DNA of 8,603 nt from Syntrophomonas sp. UBA4807 (GTDB taxonomy: Bacteria; Bacillota; Syntrophomonadia; Syntrophomonadales; Syntrophomonadaceae). Under the pieces are notes generated by a model. It was not told where the DNA came from. It saw only the letters and a program-made list of their open reading frames with translations, and did no database searches. Both the position numbers and the translations under genes were made by a program. Of this stretch, positions 1-7,121 are shown one piece after another. Where the stretch lies: contig DHGD01000057.1 in the NCBI GenBank assembly GCA_002402575.1, forward strand, positions 1 through 8,603, written 5' to 3'. How positions within the stretch are numbered: the stretch's first letter is position 1; the number at the start of each line of letters is the position of its first letter.

Positions 1-596
1 GGGAGGTGCTCTATTTTCGACCTGTGGGCGCAATGGCCACTACGGTCATGGAGTATTTGCAGGAACAGGGAGTGTATTTCCATACTTATTTTGATGACCA
101 ACTGTGCGTGGAAAGATTCACTGAGGAAGCAGTGTCGTATTCACAACTAGCCGGGGTAGAGCTGACCTTTTTGCCCGACCTGATTGAGGCCAGCCGCACT
201 AAAGAGGCCTTGAAAATCATGGCCATCTGCCTGGAAACCAGCCGGCTTGATCCTGTGGAAGCCGATTTGAAGGCCCGCTTTGGGCAAGAACTGTACATTA
301 CCCGTTCCAAAATGCACTACCTGGAGATAATGCACCGCGATGCCAATAAAGCCCAGGCCTTACAGTTAGTAGCCAAACACTATGGCATCCCCCAAGCCAA
401 CGTGCTGGCTATTGGCGATAGTTATAACGATCTGGGCATGCTGGCGTGGGCCGGAATAGGGGTGGCAGTCGGCAATGCGCCGCAGTTGGTAAAAGATGCC
501 GCCGACCATGTGACTTCATCCAATGATGAAGACGGCGTGGCCGAGGCCCTGGAGAAATGGGCTCTGCATGCCGTCCAACCTTGCGGGGGCAGTTGA
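1..596 (+). CDS. Cof-type HAD-superfamily hydrolase (C2-cap phosphatase), 5' truncated
   Basis: C-terminal part of a Cof/HAD-IIB phosphatase, a cytoplasmic Mg-dependent enzyme family that removes phosphate from small metabolites such as sugar phosphates. The reading frame is open to the window edge (codon GAG at 3-5), so the GTG at 6 is probably internal. The family is usually about 260-290 residues; 196 are visible, and the N-terminal DxD nucleophile motif lies outside. Counting from the GTG, the C2 cap covers roughly residues 1-95, the motif III lysine is probably K115 in ANKAQAL, and motif IV is GDSYNDLGML (137-146), with the two acidic residues that bind Mg. The GNA at 156-158 and the following DAADHVT are typical of the C-terminal end. 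The usual G after the motif III lysine (SKG) is A here. The substrate cannot be told from sequence. The next gene starts 114 nt downstream. Confidence 0.88.
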   Translation, partial: EVLYFRPVGAMATTVMEYLQEQGVYFHTYFDDQLCVERFTEEAVSYSQLAGVELTFLPDLIEASRTKEALKIMAICLETSRLDPVEADLKARFGQELYITRSKMHYLEIMHRDANKAQALQLVAKHYGIPQANVLAIGDSYNDLGMLAWAGIGVAVGNAPQLVKDAADHVTSSNDEDGVAEALEKWALHAVQPCGGS

Positions 597-694
597 AGCA
601 GCATAGCTTGCGGTGCTGTCGGGAAAGAATAAAAGGAATGATTAATAACTGTCTTGAAGGTATCGGAATTATGTCTGCTAGCAGCAGCATACAC

Positions 695-704
695 AAAGGA
701 GGGG
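695..704 (+). promoter_or_regulatory. Strong ribosome binding site of the sugar isomerase gene
   Basis: AAAGGAGGGG, with AGGAGG at 697-702 lying 8 nt before the ATG at 711. This fixes the start of the isomerase at 711 rather than at the in-frame TTG at 654, which lies 57 nt upstream and has no comparable site. The homologous protein also begins just before the MSANPLQEPM stretch. Confidence 0.85.
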
Positions 705-710
705 TTGATT

Positions 711-1751
711 ATGTCCGCAAATCCGTTGCAAGAACCGATGAAGAGCTATCTGTACGGCCTCCCGGAGCAATTCACACAGTGCCTGGAGCTAAATTATGAG
801 GAATTGGAGCGTTATCGCAAGCCGTATCAAAACCTTATGATATCTGGTCTGGGGGGCTCGGCTATAGGCGGTGATATCCTCAGAACTTACGCATTTGAAG
901 CGGCCGCTTTACCGGTATATGTTAACCGCGGCTATGAACTGCCGCGCTTTGTGGATAACAACACCCTTTTTATAGCGGTGAGCTACTCGGGTAATACAGA
1001 AGAGACTCTGACCGCCTATGAACAGGCCAAAGCCAGAGGCGCCGACATTCTGGTTATCAGCAGCGGCGGAACATTGACAGATCACGCCCGCAATGACGGT
1101 TATCCCCTGGTAGCCATTCCCGGCGGGCTATCTCCCCGGGCGGCCACTGGCTATCTATTGGCGCCACTGTTGTTATCCCTGCAAAAGGCAGGAATATTGA
1201 AAGATGCCAGAAGCGATATCGAGGAGACCGCCGCAGTTTTGTTCAGCCTGCGCGACCTGCTGCAGCCTGGCCGGCAGGAAAACAACCTGGCAATGAGCAT
1301 AGCCGCGGTTATTAAAGACGCCATCCCGATCATCTGGGGCAGCGTCAACCATACTGAAGCGGCTGCCCTGCGCTGGAAGGCGCAGATTAATGAAAACGCG
1401 AAAAGCCCGGCCTACTACAATGTGTTTCCCGAGTTGAACCACAATGAAATAGTAGGCTTTGAGGCGCCGCAACAGTTACTCTCGCAACTGGCGGTGATAA
1501 TTCTCCGGGACAGCCGGGACCATCAGCGCGTGCAGCAGCGTATGGAGATCACCCGTGGTGTCATAGAAAGCAAAGTGAAAAAGGTCGTCGAGGTGGAGAG
1601 CGCCGGGGAATCTCTCCTGGCGCGTATCTATTCGCTTATTTACATAGGTGACTACGTGAGTTATTACCTTGCTCTGGAGTACGGCATCGACCCTACTCCG
1701 GTAAAAGTGATCGATTATCTTAAAGCTGAACTGGCCGGCTCAGGTAGTTAG
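711..1751 (+). CDS. Bifunctional phosphoglucose/phosphomannose isomerase
   Basis: 346-residue enzyme of the small SIS-fold PGI/PMI family (TIGR02128 type). It interconverts glucose-6-phosphate or mannose-6-phosphate with fructose-6-phosphate in the cytoplasm. The first SIS domain has GLGGSAIGGD (46-55), where the sugar phosphate sits, and SYSGNTEET (91-99), the phosphate-binding loop. SPRAATGY (141-148) carries R143, and INENAKSPA (226-234) carries the likely catalytic base E228. PELNHNEIVGFE (240-251) contributes H244, and PTPVKVIDYLK (329-338) carries K332. These four residues match the known active-site set of the archaeal and bacterial family members, so the enzyme looks intact. Length is normal for the family and much shorter than classical Pgi (about 450-550 residues). 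The stop is followed 23 nt later by the PHP gene, so co-transcription is likely. Whether the mannose activity matters in this organism cannot be told. Confidence 0.92.
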   Translation: MSANPLQEPMKSYLYGLPEQFTQCLELNYEELERYRKPYQNLMISGLGGSAIGGDILRTYAFEAAALPVYVNRGYELPRFVDNNTLFIAVSYSGNTEETLTAYEQAKARGADILVISSGGTLTDHARNDGYPLVAIPGGLSPRAATGYLLAPLLLSLQKAGILKDARSDIEETAAVLFSLRDLLQPGRQENNLAMSIAAVIKDAIPIIWGSVNHTEAAALRWKAQINENAKSPAYYNVFPELNHNEIVGFEAPQQLLSQLAVIILRDSRDHQRVQQRMEITRGVIESKVKKVVEVESAGESLLARIYSLIYIGDYVSYYLALEYGIDPTPVKVIDYLKAELAGSGS

Positions 1752-1774
1752 CCAAATCACATGAAACAGGTGAT

Positions 1775-2602
1775 ATGGTGCGCTTTTATGGAGATTATCA
1801 TACCCATACCCATTTCAGTGATGGCCGTCAGAATATGCATGAGATTGTGTCTGCCGCTCATCAGCAGGGCTTGAAGGAAGTAGCTATAACTGAACACGGC
1901 CCGCTGGCGGCGGTGATTGGCGTCAAGGATGCCTGGACCTACCTGTATATCAAGCGCAAGGCGGCCCAGCTGCAGGAGCTGTACCCTGACATGCGCGTCC
2001 TCATCGGCGCTGAAGCCAATATCTGCGATCTCAACGGCACTTTGGATATTCCCGATGAGATCATCGCCGGGCTGGACCTGCTCATCGCCGGTATCCATCC
2101 CTATACCAGACCCACTTCGCTGCATGACGGCATGGCTTTATGGGCGCAGAATTCACTGCGCCATCTGGGCAAAAGGCAGTCACGCAAAGCAATTGCAGCC
2201 AATACTGACGCGCTGATTGCGGCGGTGAGGAATAATCCTCAGTTGGATATCCTTTCCCACCCGGGGCTGTTTTTTCGCATTGATGTCCGCGCCGTAGCTG
2301 AAGCTTGCAGCCAAAATGAGGTCCTTTTTGAAATAAATTGCGGCCATAACCATCCTCCCATATCTGATATAATAGAAGCGGAGCAAACCGGGGTTCGCTT
2401 CATTATCAACAGTGATGCCCATTTTCCGGAGACGGTAGGGGAGCTATCTTACGGCGGCAGTCTGGCGGAGGCTTTAGGCCTGGACCCGGAACGCATTGTT
2501 AATCATGCTGCCGGGGGAGGAATCACGGTATGGGGGAAAAAAGAGAGAATTTACACATACTCATCATCACCGGATTATCAGGAGCCGGCAAGACCCAGGT
2601 AA
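1775..2602 (+). CDS. PHP-domain metal-dependent phosphoesterase (histidinol-phosphatase-like)
   Basis: Stand-alone PHP protein of 275 residues, a family of trinuclear-metal phosphoesterases. The full metal-binding set is visible: DYHTHTHFSDG (7-17; H9, H11, D16), TEH (39-41), GAE (78-80), GIHP (H108), SHPG (H162) and SDAH (213-216). It is therefore probably active, but the substrate (histidinol phosphate, a nucleotide, or another) is not determined, and I see no histidine-biosynthesis genes nearby. The start is either ATG 1775 or the next codon, GTG 1778. The weak AGGTGA (1768-1773) spaces better for GTG, which would give a more family-like MRFYGDYHT beginning. A tag stop at 1745-1747 in this frame rules out a longer form. 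The last 24 codons lie inside rapZ in another frame and form a tail without recognisable motifs (residues about 252-275), longer than I expect for the family. PHP genes next to rapZ are familiar in Clostridia. Confidence 0.88.
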   Translation: MVRFYGDYHTHTHFSDGRQNMHEIVSAAHQQGLKEVAITEHGPLAAVIGVKDAWTYLYIKRKAAQLQELYPDMRVLIGAEANICDLNGTLDIPDEIIAGLDLLIAGIHPYTRPTSLHDGMALWAQNSLRHLGKRQSRKAIAANTDALIAAVRNNPQLDILSHPGLFFRIDVRAVAEACSQNEVLFEINCGHNHPPISDIIEAEQTGVRFIINSDAHFPETVGELSYGGSLAEALGLDPERIVNHAAGGGITVWGKKERIYTYSSSPDYQEPARPR

Positions 2603-3417
2603 TTAACTGTCTGGAGGACATGGAGTATTACTGTGTCGATAATCTTCCCCCGGTATTGCTGACCAAATTCGTTGAATTGAGCCTGCAGTCCGAAGGTAAA
2701 ATAGACAAGGTGGCCTTGGTCATCGACGCTAGAGGCGGAGAATTCTTCGCTGATCTTTCCCGCTCCCTGGACGACCTCAAACAAGGCCAGATTCCTTATG
2801 AAATTCTCTTCCTAGAGGCTGCTGACGAGGTGCTGATCAGGCGCTTCAAAGAATCGCGGCGCCGTCACCCCCTGTCGAATACCTGGCGCCTGCAGGAAGC
2901 CATACAGGTGGAAAAAAACATGCTGGAAGAACTGCGCGGTTCCGCCAACGTGGTCATAGACACCTCCGGCCTGACACCCCGCGAATTGAAAGACAAATTG
3001 ACCAGCCTCTACGGACATCGCCAGATCCATGCCTTTACCATAAATGTGGTTTCATTCGGCTATAAACTGGGCATCCCCATCGACTCGGACATCGTCATCG
3101 ACGTCCGCTTTATACCCAATCCCTTCTACAACCCGGTGATGCGTAAAATGACTGGCGAAGACCGCGAGGTTATAGATTATGTAATGGATTCCACCATCAC
3201 CAAGTCATTTCTGCGCCGTTTCGTGAACCTGATGAAGTTCCTGATCCCGCATTATATAAACGAAGGCAAGACCAACCTGGCCTTATCCATCGGCTGTACC
3301 GGGGGGCAGCACCGTTCCGTAGTATTGGCCGCCTACATCGGGGAGCAGCTGAAACAAATGGGATATAATGTTATGGTCAGACATAGAGATATTTCAAAGT
3401 ACAAAATTGAGGAGTAA
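2530..3417 (+). CDS. rapZ: RapZ/YvcJ-family nucleotide-binding protein (RNase adapter family)
   Basis: 295-residue member of the RapZ/YvcJ (UPF0042, P-loop ATPase) family. The N-terminal NTPase domain shows Walker A GLSGAGKT (15-22), the family motif VDNLPP (36-41) and VIDARGG (64-70). The C-terminal domain has SFGYKLG (175-181), DVRFIPNPFY (191-200) and GCTGGQHRSV (255-264). In E. coli, RapZ presents the sRNA GlmZ to RNase E to control glmS; in Bacillus, YvcJ hydrolyses GTP and affects competence. Since GlmZ is absent from Firmicutes, the precise role here is inferred only from family. The ATG at 2530 follows GGGGGAGG (2513-2520) by 9 nt, and the N-terminus matches YvcJ length, so this start is well supported even though it sits 73 nt inside the preceding gene. 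yvcK starts 5 nt after the stop, as is usual in Gram-positive bacteria. Confidence 0.95.
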   Translation: MGEKRENLHILIITGLSGAGKTQVINCLEDMEYYCVDNLPPVLLTKFVELSLQSEGKIDKVALVIDARGGEFFADLSRSLDDLKQGQIPYEILFLEAADEVLIRRFKESRRRHPLSNTWRLQEAIQVEKNMLEELRGSANVVIDTSGLTPRELKDKLTSLYGHRQIHAFTINVVSFGYKLGIPIDSDIVIDVRFIPNPFYNPVMRKMTGEDREVIDYVMDSTITKSFLRRFVNLMKFLIPHYINEGKTNLALSIGCTGGQHRSVVLAAYIGEQLKQMGYNVMVRHRDISKYKIEE

Positions 3418-3422
3418 ATGAG

Positions 3423-4406
3423 TTGTTCAGCTTTGAACCCCGAATCGTAGTTATTGGTGGCGGTACCGGGCTGTCGGTAATGTTAAAAGGTCTGAAAAAG
3501 CACACATCGCATCTTACAGCGGTAGTGACCGTGACTGATGACGGGGGCAGTTCAGGCAGGCTAAGGTCCCAACTGGGGGTACTGCCGCCCGGTGATATCC
3601 GCAACTGCCTGGTTGCTCTGGCGGAAACGGAATCACTGATGGACAAGGTGTTCCAGCATCGCTTCAGTGCCGGGGACGGATTGCAGGGCCACAGTCTGGG
3701 CAATCTGCTTCTGGTGGCTCTGACCGATATAACCGGGGATTTCGTTTCAGCTATTCGTGAAGTCAGCCAGGTTTTAAAGGTGCGCGGCCAGGTGCTTCCC
3801 GCCACCTTGGAATACGTCAACCTGGCGGCGCGGATGAAAGACGGCAGCATCGTTACCGGGGAAACATCGATACGCAGACATGATCAGAAAATAGAAAGAG
3901 TATTTTTGATACCTGAAAAATGCCTGCCGGCCCCTGAGACACTGGAGGCCATCCGTGAAGCCGATGCCATTATCCTGGGTCCGGGCAGCCTGTATACCAG
4001 CATAATCCCCAATCTGTTGGTGCATGGAGTGGTGTCTGCCATCGAGGAATCCCGTGCCGTGACCTGTTATGTAAGCAACATTATGACTGAAAAAGGGGAA
4101 ACTGATGATTACAGTGCTGCCGATCATTTAAGGGTTATCCTGGAGCACCTGGGCAAACAGATCATAGACTATGTGATCGTCAATTCCGGGTCTATCGACG
4201 AAAAACGTCTGAAACGTTACCGTGAAGAAAAAGCCGTGCCGGTCAGGATAAGCAGCGAGGAGATTCTTTCTATGGGTATGCGGCTGGTTGAGGAAGACTT
4301 GGTTTCGGACACTGATGTAGCCTGGCACGAACCCAATAAACTGGCCCGGGTTATTGTCGATATCATTAAAGCCAATACCGGGCCGCAAGCAGAGGGACAT
4401 AGATGA
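3423..4406 (+). CDS. yvcK: YvcK/CofD-like gluconeogenesis and cell-envelope factor
   Basis: 327-residue protein of the YvcK/YbhK (CofD-like) family. In Bacillus, YvcK binds UDP-GlcNAc or related UDP-sugars, is needed for growth on gluconeogenic carbon sources, and affects peptidoglycan synthesis and cell shape. Visible motifs are the nucleotide-binding GGGTGL (12-17), DDGGSSG (39-45), PPGD (55-58), GHSLGNL (89-95), GPGSLYTSIIPNLL (186-199) and NIMTEKGETD (219-228). All are well conserved and the length is normal. The start is the TTG at 3423, read with GAGGAG at 3409-3414 (8-nt spacing), which lies at the very end of rapZ. An ATG at 3418 is in another frame and stops after about ten codons. 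The stop codon overlaps the whiA start as ATGA (4403-4406), so the genes are likely translationally coupled. Confidence 0.95.
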   Translation: MFSFEPRIVVIGGGTGLSVMLKGLKKHTSHLTAVVTVTDDGGSSGRLRSQLGVLPPGDIRNCLVALAETESLMDKVFQHRFSAGDGLQGHSLGNLLLVALTDITGDFVSAIREVSQVLKVRGQVLPATLEYVNLAARMKDGSIVTGETSIRRHDQKIERVFLIPEKCLPAPETLEAIREADAIILGPGSLYTSIIPNLLVHGVVSAIEESRAVTCYVSNIMTEKGETDDYSAADHLRVILEHLGKQIIDYVIVNSGSIDEKRLKRYREEKAVPVRISSEEILSMGMRLVEEDLVSDTDVAWHEPNKLARVIVDIIKANTGPQAEGHR

Positions 4407-5347
4407 GCTTTTCCAACCAGGTGAAAGAGGAACTGGGGCGAAAAATTGCGGATAAGGCCTGCTGCCGGCGTGCCGAATTGGCTGCTCTGGTCGAGGTCAA
4501 CGGCAGGGTGGTCAAATCCGGCGACGAGCAGTTGGAATTAGTGGTTACGGCCGAGCAGGCCGGAACAGCGCGCAAGATATACACCTTGATCAAATCGGTA
4601 TACGGCCTGCAGGCTACGGTGCAGAGCGAAACCAGGCGCCGCTTTAAAAAGACCCGCATTTATGAAGTACATGCTATTATTAATAAAGGGGATATTGAAC
4701 TGTGGCGCCGGGTGCAGAGCTTAAACTCGGTCAGCAATAAAAGAAGGCGCCTGGATATGGCCCTGGTGCGCAGAAGCTGCTGCAAGCGCAGTTATCTGCG
4801 AGGGTTGTTTCTGAGCCGGGGTTTTATCAACCGGCCCGAGGGAGAATACCATTTGGAAATAATCTTGCGAGAGCTGTCTCTGGCTAAAGAGGTGCAACGT
4901 TTATTATCCAAATTTAACTTGTCCAGCAGGATAGTCGAACGCAAAAGAAACTTGGTATTATATATAAAAGAGGGCGAACAGATCGTGGACTTCCTGCGCG
5001 TGGTCGGTGCGCATAAAGCTCTGTTGGACTTTGAAAATGTGCGCATAGTTAAATCGATGCGCAACAGCGTTAACCGGCAGGTCAACTGCGAGACGGCCAA
5101 CCTGGCCAAAACGGTGGATGCTTCGGTACGGCAGATAGAGCTGATTAACCGTCTGGTGGAGCTGAAAGGGTGGGAGTTTTTCCCCGCCCAGTTGCGCGAC
5201 CTGGCCCGCGTACGCATCGAGTATCCCGATAAGTCACTTAAAGAACTGGGAGAGCTGTTGGAACCCCCGCTGAGCAAATCCGGGACTGCCTACCGGATGC
5301 GCAAACTGGAGCAGTGGGCGGAAGATATAATCGATGTCTCCCGATAG
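4403..5347 (+). CDS. whiA: WhiA-family DNA-binding regulator
   Basis: 314-residue WhiA protein (formerly DUF199). Its N-terminal half is related to LAGLIDADG homing endonucleases but is not catalytic, and its C-terminal half carries a helix-turn-helix. In Streptomyces it activates sporulation-septation genes; in Bacillus it is nucleoid-associated and affects cell division and chromosome segregation. The start MSFSNQVKEEL is typical. RSCCKRSYLRGLFLSRGFIN (124-143) is the conserved LAGLIDADG-like segment. NSVNRQVNCETANLAKT (221-237) is a family signature, and SLKELGELLEPPLSKSG (278-294) is the C-terminal HTH. AGAGGG (4391-4396) is the ribosome binding site, 6 nt before the ATG, inside the end of yvcK. 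WhiA in this order after rapZ and yvcK is conserved across Gram-positive bacteria. rpoN follows after 67 nt. Confidence 0.95.
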   Translation: MSFSNQVKEELGRKIADKACCRRAELAALVEVNGRVVKSGDEQLELVVTAEQAGTARKIYTLIKSVYGLQATVQSETRRRFKKTRIYEVHAIINKGDIELWRRVQSLNSVSNKRRRLDMALVRRSCCKRSYLRGLFLSRGFINRPEGEYHLEIILRELSLAKEVQRLLSKFNLSSRIVERKRNLVLYIKEGEQIVDFLRVVGAHKALLDFENVRIVKSMRNSVNRQVNCETANLAKTVDASVRQIELINRLVELKGWEFFPAQLRDLARVRIEYPDKSLKELGELLEPPLSKSGTAYRMRKLEQWAEDIIDVSR

Positions 5348-5414
5348 CGACAAAATAATAGAGTAGATAGAGAACTAGAGAAGAAGACCTGTCTGATTTG
5401 AGAGGGAAGTTAGT

Positions 5415-6806
5415 ATGCGGCTTACTCATGATGTAATTCTGGCTCAGCAGCAAAAGCTGCTGATGACCCCCGAACTTCGCCAGGCCATCGCTATACTGCA
5501 GATGTCCTCGCTTGAGTTGTCGGAATATGTTCGCAACGAACTGGCTGAGAACCCCCTCCTGGAAGAGAAGGTAGAGCAAGAGGATAATGCGGTCGAAAGC
5601 CAGCAGGAAACCGAAAACAATAATGACATCAGTGAATGGCTGGATGTATTTGGGGATAACGACCGCGATAAATATGACGCTGGGGTAAACTACTCCGCAG
5701 AGGAGAGATCCCTGGAGAATTTCGTGGCCCAAAAGCCCAGTCTGTACGAACACCTGGAATTCCAACTGCATCTCTTCAGCACCAGCTCACAGGACCAGCT
5801 TATCGGTCAGTACCTCATCGGCAGCATTGACCAGAACGGTTACCTGACTGTCAAACTGGAGGATGTGGCCCAGCACCTGGGTGTCAGCCTGGAAGCGGCA
5901 GAAAAAGCCCTGGAGCTGATCCAAGCCTTTAACCCCCCCGGAATAGGCGCCCGCGATCTTTCCGAATGCCTGATACTGCAGTTAAAACAGTATGGAAAGG
6001 ACTCAGACATAGCTCGTCAGATCATTAATAATTATCTGCCCGACCTGGCCCGGGGCAGGCTGAGTCATATTGCCCAGAAGGTGGGCGCTCCGGTGCAAAA
6101 GGTACAGGAGATCTGCGACCTGATCAGGACGCTGGATCCCAAGCCAGGGCTGCAATTCAGCGGTGGGGAGATAAAATACGTAACTCCGGATGTGGTTGTG
6201 GAAAAAATCGACGGCGAGTATGTGGTGATCATCAATGATTTCAATTTCCCCCGCCTGATAGTCAACAACATGTATGAGAGAATGCTCAAGCAAGCCGACG
6301 CACAATCCCAGGAGGCGCGCAAATATTTGGAAGAAAAGATGGGTTCGGCGGTATGGCTGATCCGCAGCATTGAACAGCGTCGCATGACATTGTACCGTGT
6401 AGCCCGATGCATCGTTGATTTACAGACCGATTTCCTCGATAAAGGGGTCAAGCATCTCCATCCCATGACCCTGCGCCAGGTGGCGGAGATGATCAGCGTA
6501 CACGAATCGACAGTCAGCCGGGCTACTACCAACAAATATATGCAAACCCCGCAAGGACTGTATGAACTGAAATACTTCTTCAGCACTGGGGTGGAATCCA
6601 GCGAAGGGGAAGACAAGGTGTCTTCCAAAAGCATCAAACATATGCTGCAGGCTATAGTGGCCGCCGAAGACCCGCAGCATCCCTTCAGCGACGAGGCTAT
6701 CTCACAGCAATTACAGGACAAGGGTATTCGCATCTCGCGACGCACCGTGGCCAAATACCGCCAGGAATTGAATATTCCTTCTACCTCAGCGCGGCGCCGT
6801 TATTAG
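5415..6806 (+). CDS. rpoN: RNA polymerase sigma-54 factor (RpoN/SigL)
   Basis: 463-residue sigma-54, the sigma factor that recognises -24/-12 promoters (GG and GC) and requires an AAA+ enhancer-binding activator to open them. Region I (1-50) shows the glutamine- and leucine-rich LAQQQKLLMTPELRQAI and ENPLLEE. It is followed by an acidic, low-complexity region II (51-100). The core-binding domain runs from about 110 (ending FNPPGIGARDLSECL around 172-186) to about 310. The HTH is around VHESTVSRATTNKYMQTP (362-379). The RpoN box is SRRTVAKYRQ (441-450), against the common ARRTVAKYRE, with the key RRTVAKYR core intact. All regions are present and the length is normal. AGAGGGAAG at 5401-5409 is the ribosome binding site, 5 nt before the ATG. 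No enhancer-binding activator gene is in the window. The 67-nt gap after whiA has no promoter I can defend, so read-through from whiA is possible. Confidence 0.97.
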   Translation: MRLTHDVILAQQQKLLMTPELRQAIAILQMSSLELSEYVRNELAENPLLEEKVEQEDNAVESQQETENNNDISEWLDVFGDNDRDKYDAGVNYSAEERSLENFVAQKPSLYEHLEFQLHLFSTSSQDQLIGQYLIGSIDQNGYLTVKLEDVAQHLGVSLEAAEKALELIQAFNPPGIGARDLSECLILQLKQYGKDSDIARQIINNYLPDLARGRLSHIAQKVGAPVQKVQEICDLIRTLDPKPGLQFSGGEIKYVTPDVVVEKIDGEYVVIINDFNFPRLIVNNMYERMLKQADAQSQEARKYLEEKMGSAVWLIRSIEQRRMTLYRVARCIVDLQTDFLDKGVKHLHPMTLRQVAEMISVHESTVSRATTNKYMQTPQGLYELKYFFSTGVESSEGEDKVSSKSIKHMLQAIVAAEDPQHPFSDEAISQQLQDKGIRISRRTVAKYRQELNIPSTSARRRY

Positions 6807-6821
6807 CTGAAACCCTTGGGC

Positions 6822-6866
6822 AGACCGGTTTATGACGCAACTTTTCGGAAAAATGTTAACCGGTTT
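6822..6866. repeat. Inverted repeat after rpoN (ACCGGT arms)
   Basis: The 8-mer ACCGGTTT occurs at 6824-6831 and again at 6859-6866. Because ACCGGT is its own reverse complement, the copies can pair: 6822-6830 with 6858-6866 gives 9 pairs including one G-T. The 27-nt loop contains a small TTTT-CGG-AAAA hairpin (6842-6852). It starts 16 nt after the rpoN stop. No T-run follows, so it is not a standard intrinsic terminator; it could stabilise the 3' end of the rpoN mRNA or bind a protein. Confidence 0.4.
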
Positions 6867-7007
6867 CTCGGGGGCTTAATCCTGTTTAACGACCTAGTAT
6901 GGGAGAATTGTTGAGTTGGCGCTCGTTACAGCTCATATTTAGATTAAAACTATGTCAATGTTTTCAGTCTGCCTTGACCACCAGGGGTAGTGTTATTCAT
7001 ATAAATT

Positions 7008-7039
7008 GTGAAGATATATATACCGTTCATATATCACAC
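7008..7039. promoter_or_regulatory. AT-rich dyad upstream of the cggR promoter, possible protein-binding site
   Basis: GATATAT (7013-7019) and ATATATC (7029-7035) are perfect inverted arms around a 9-nt spacer. GTG at 7008-7010 and CAC at 7037-7039 extend the symmetry with a small offset. It ends 18 bp before the putative -35 at 7058, where an activator or repressor could sit. The binding protein is unknown, and chance symmetry in AT-rich DNA is a real alternative. Confidence 0.35.
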
Positions 7040-7057
7040 GACTTTTGGCGCTGCTAT

Positions 7058-7088
7058 TTGCATTATTTTTCCACAGATATGTTATACT
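7058..7088 (+). promoter_or_regulatory. Probable extended -10 promoter of cggR-gap
   Basis: The TATACT at 7083-7088 is preceded by TG at 7080-7081, giving an extended -10 element (TGnTATACT). The best -35 is TTGCAT at 7058-7063, with a 19-bp spacer that is longer than ideal; the extended -10 could compensate. Transcription would start near 7094-7096, leaving a leader of about 90 nt with the GC-rich dyad in it. The vegetative sigma-A type is inferred from motifs only. Confidence 0.55.
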
Positions 7089-7121
7089 GATTGTAGTTTA
7101 AGGGTTTATTATTTTCTTAAT

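Noticed and set aside
598..619. Hairpin (GCAGCA with TGCTGT) just after the HAD gene, considered as a terminator
   Set aside because: Short stem with a G-T pair and no T-run after it; followed by an A-rich stretch instead.
608..635. Possible promoter (TTGCGG, 16 bp, TAAAAG) before the isomerase gene
   Set aside because: Only 3 and 4 of 6 matches to the -35 and -10 consensus; indistinguishable from chance.
638..799. Small ORF starting with ATG at 638
   Set aside because: AAAAGGA abuts the ATG with no spacing, and most of the frame overlaps the well-supported start of the isomerase gene.
2180..2422. Open frames on the - strand inside the PHP gene and elsewhere
   Set aside because: All lie opposite strongly conserved + strand genes, lack plausible starts and resemble no family; antisense shadows.
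6946..6964. AAAAC/GTTTT hairpin as a terminator
   Set aside because: Five A-T-rich pairs, short T-run within the stem only; too weak to call.
6899..7090. 63-codon open frame in the rpoN-cggR gap
   Set aside because: No ribosome binding site before the ATG, AT-rich sequence, no recognisable protein features, and it runs through the probable promoter.
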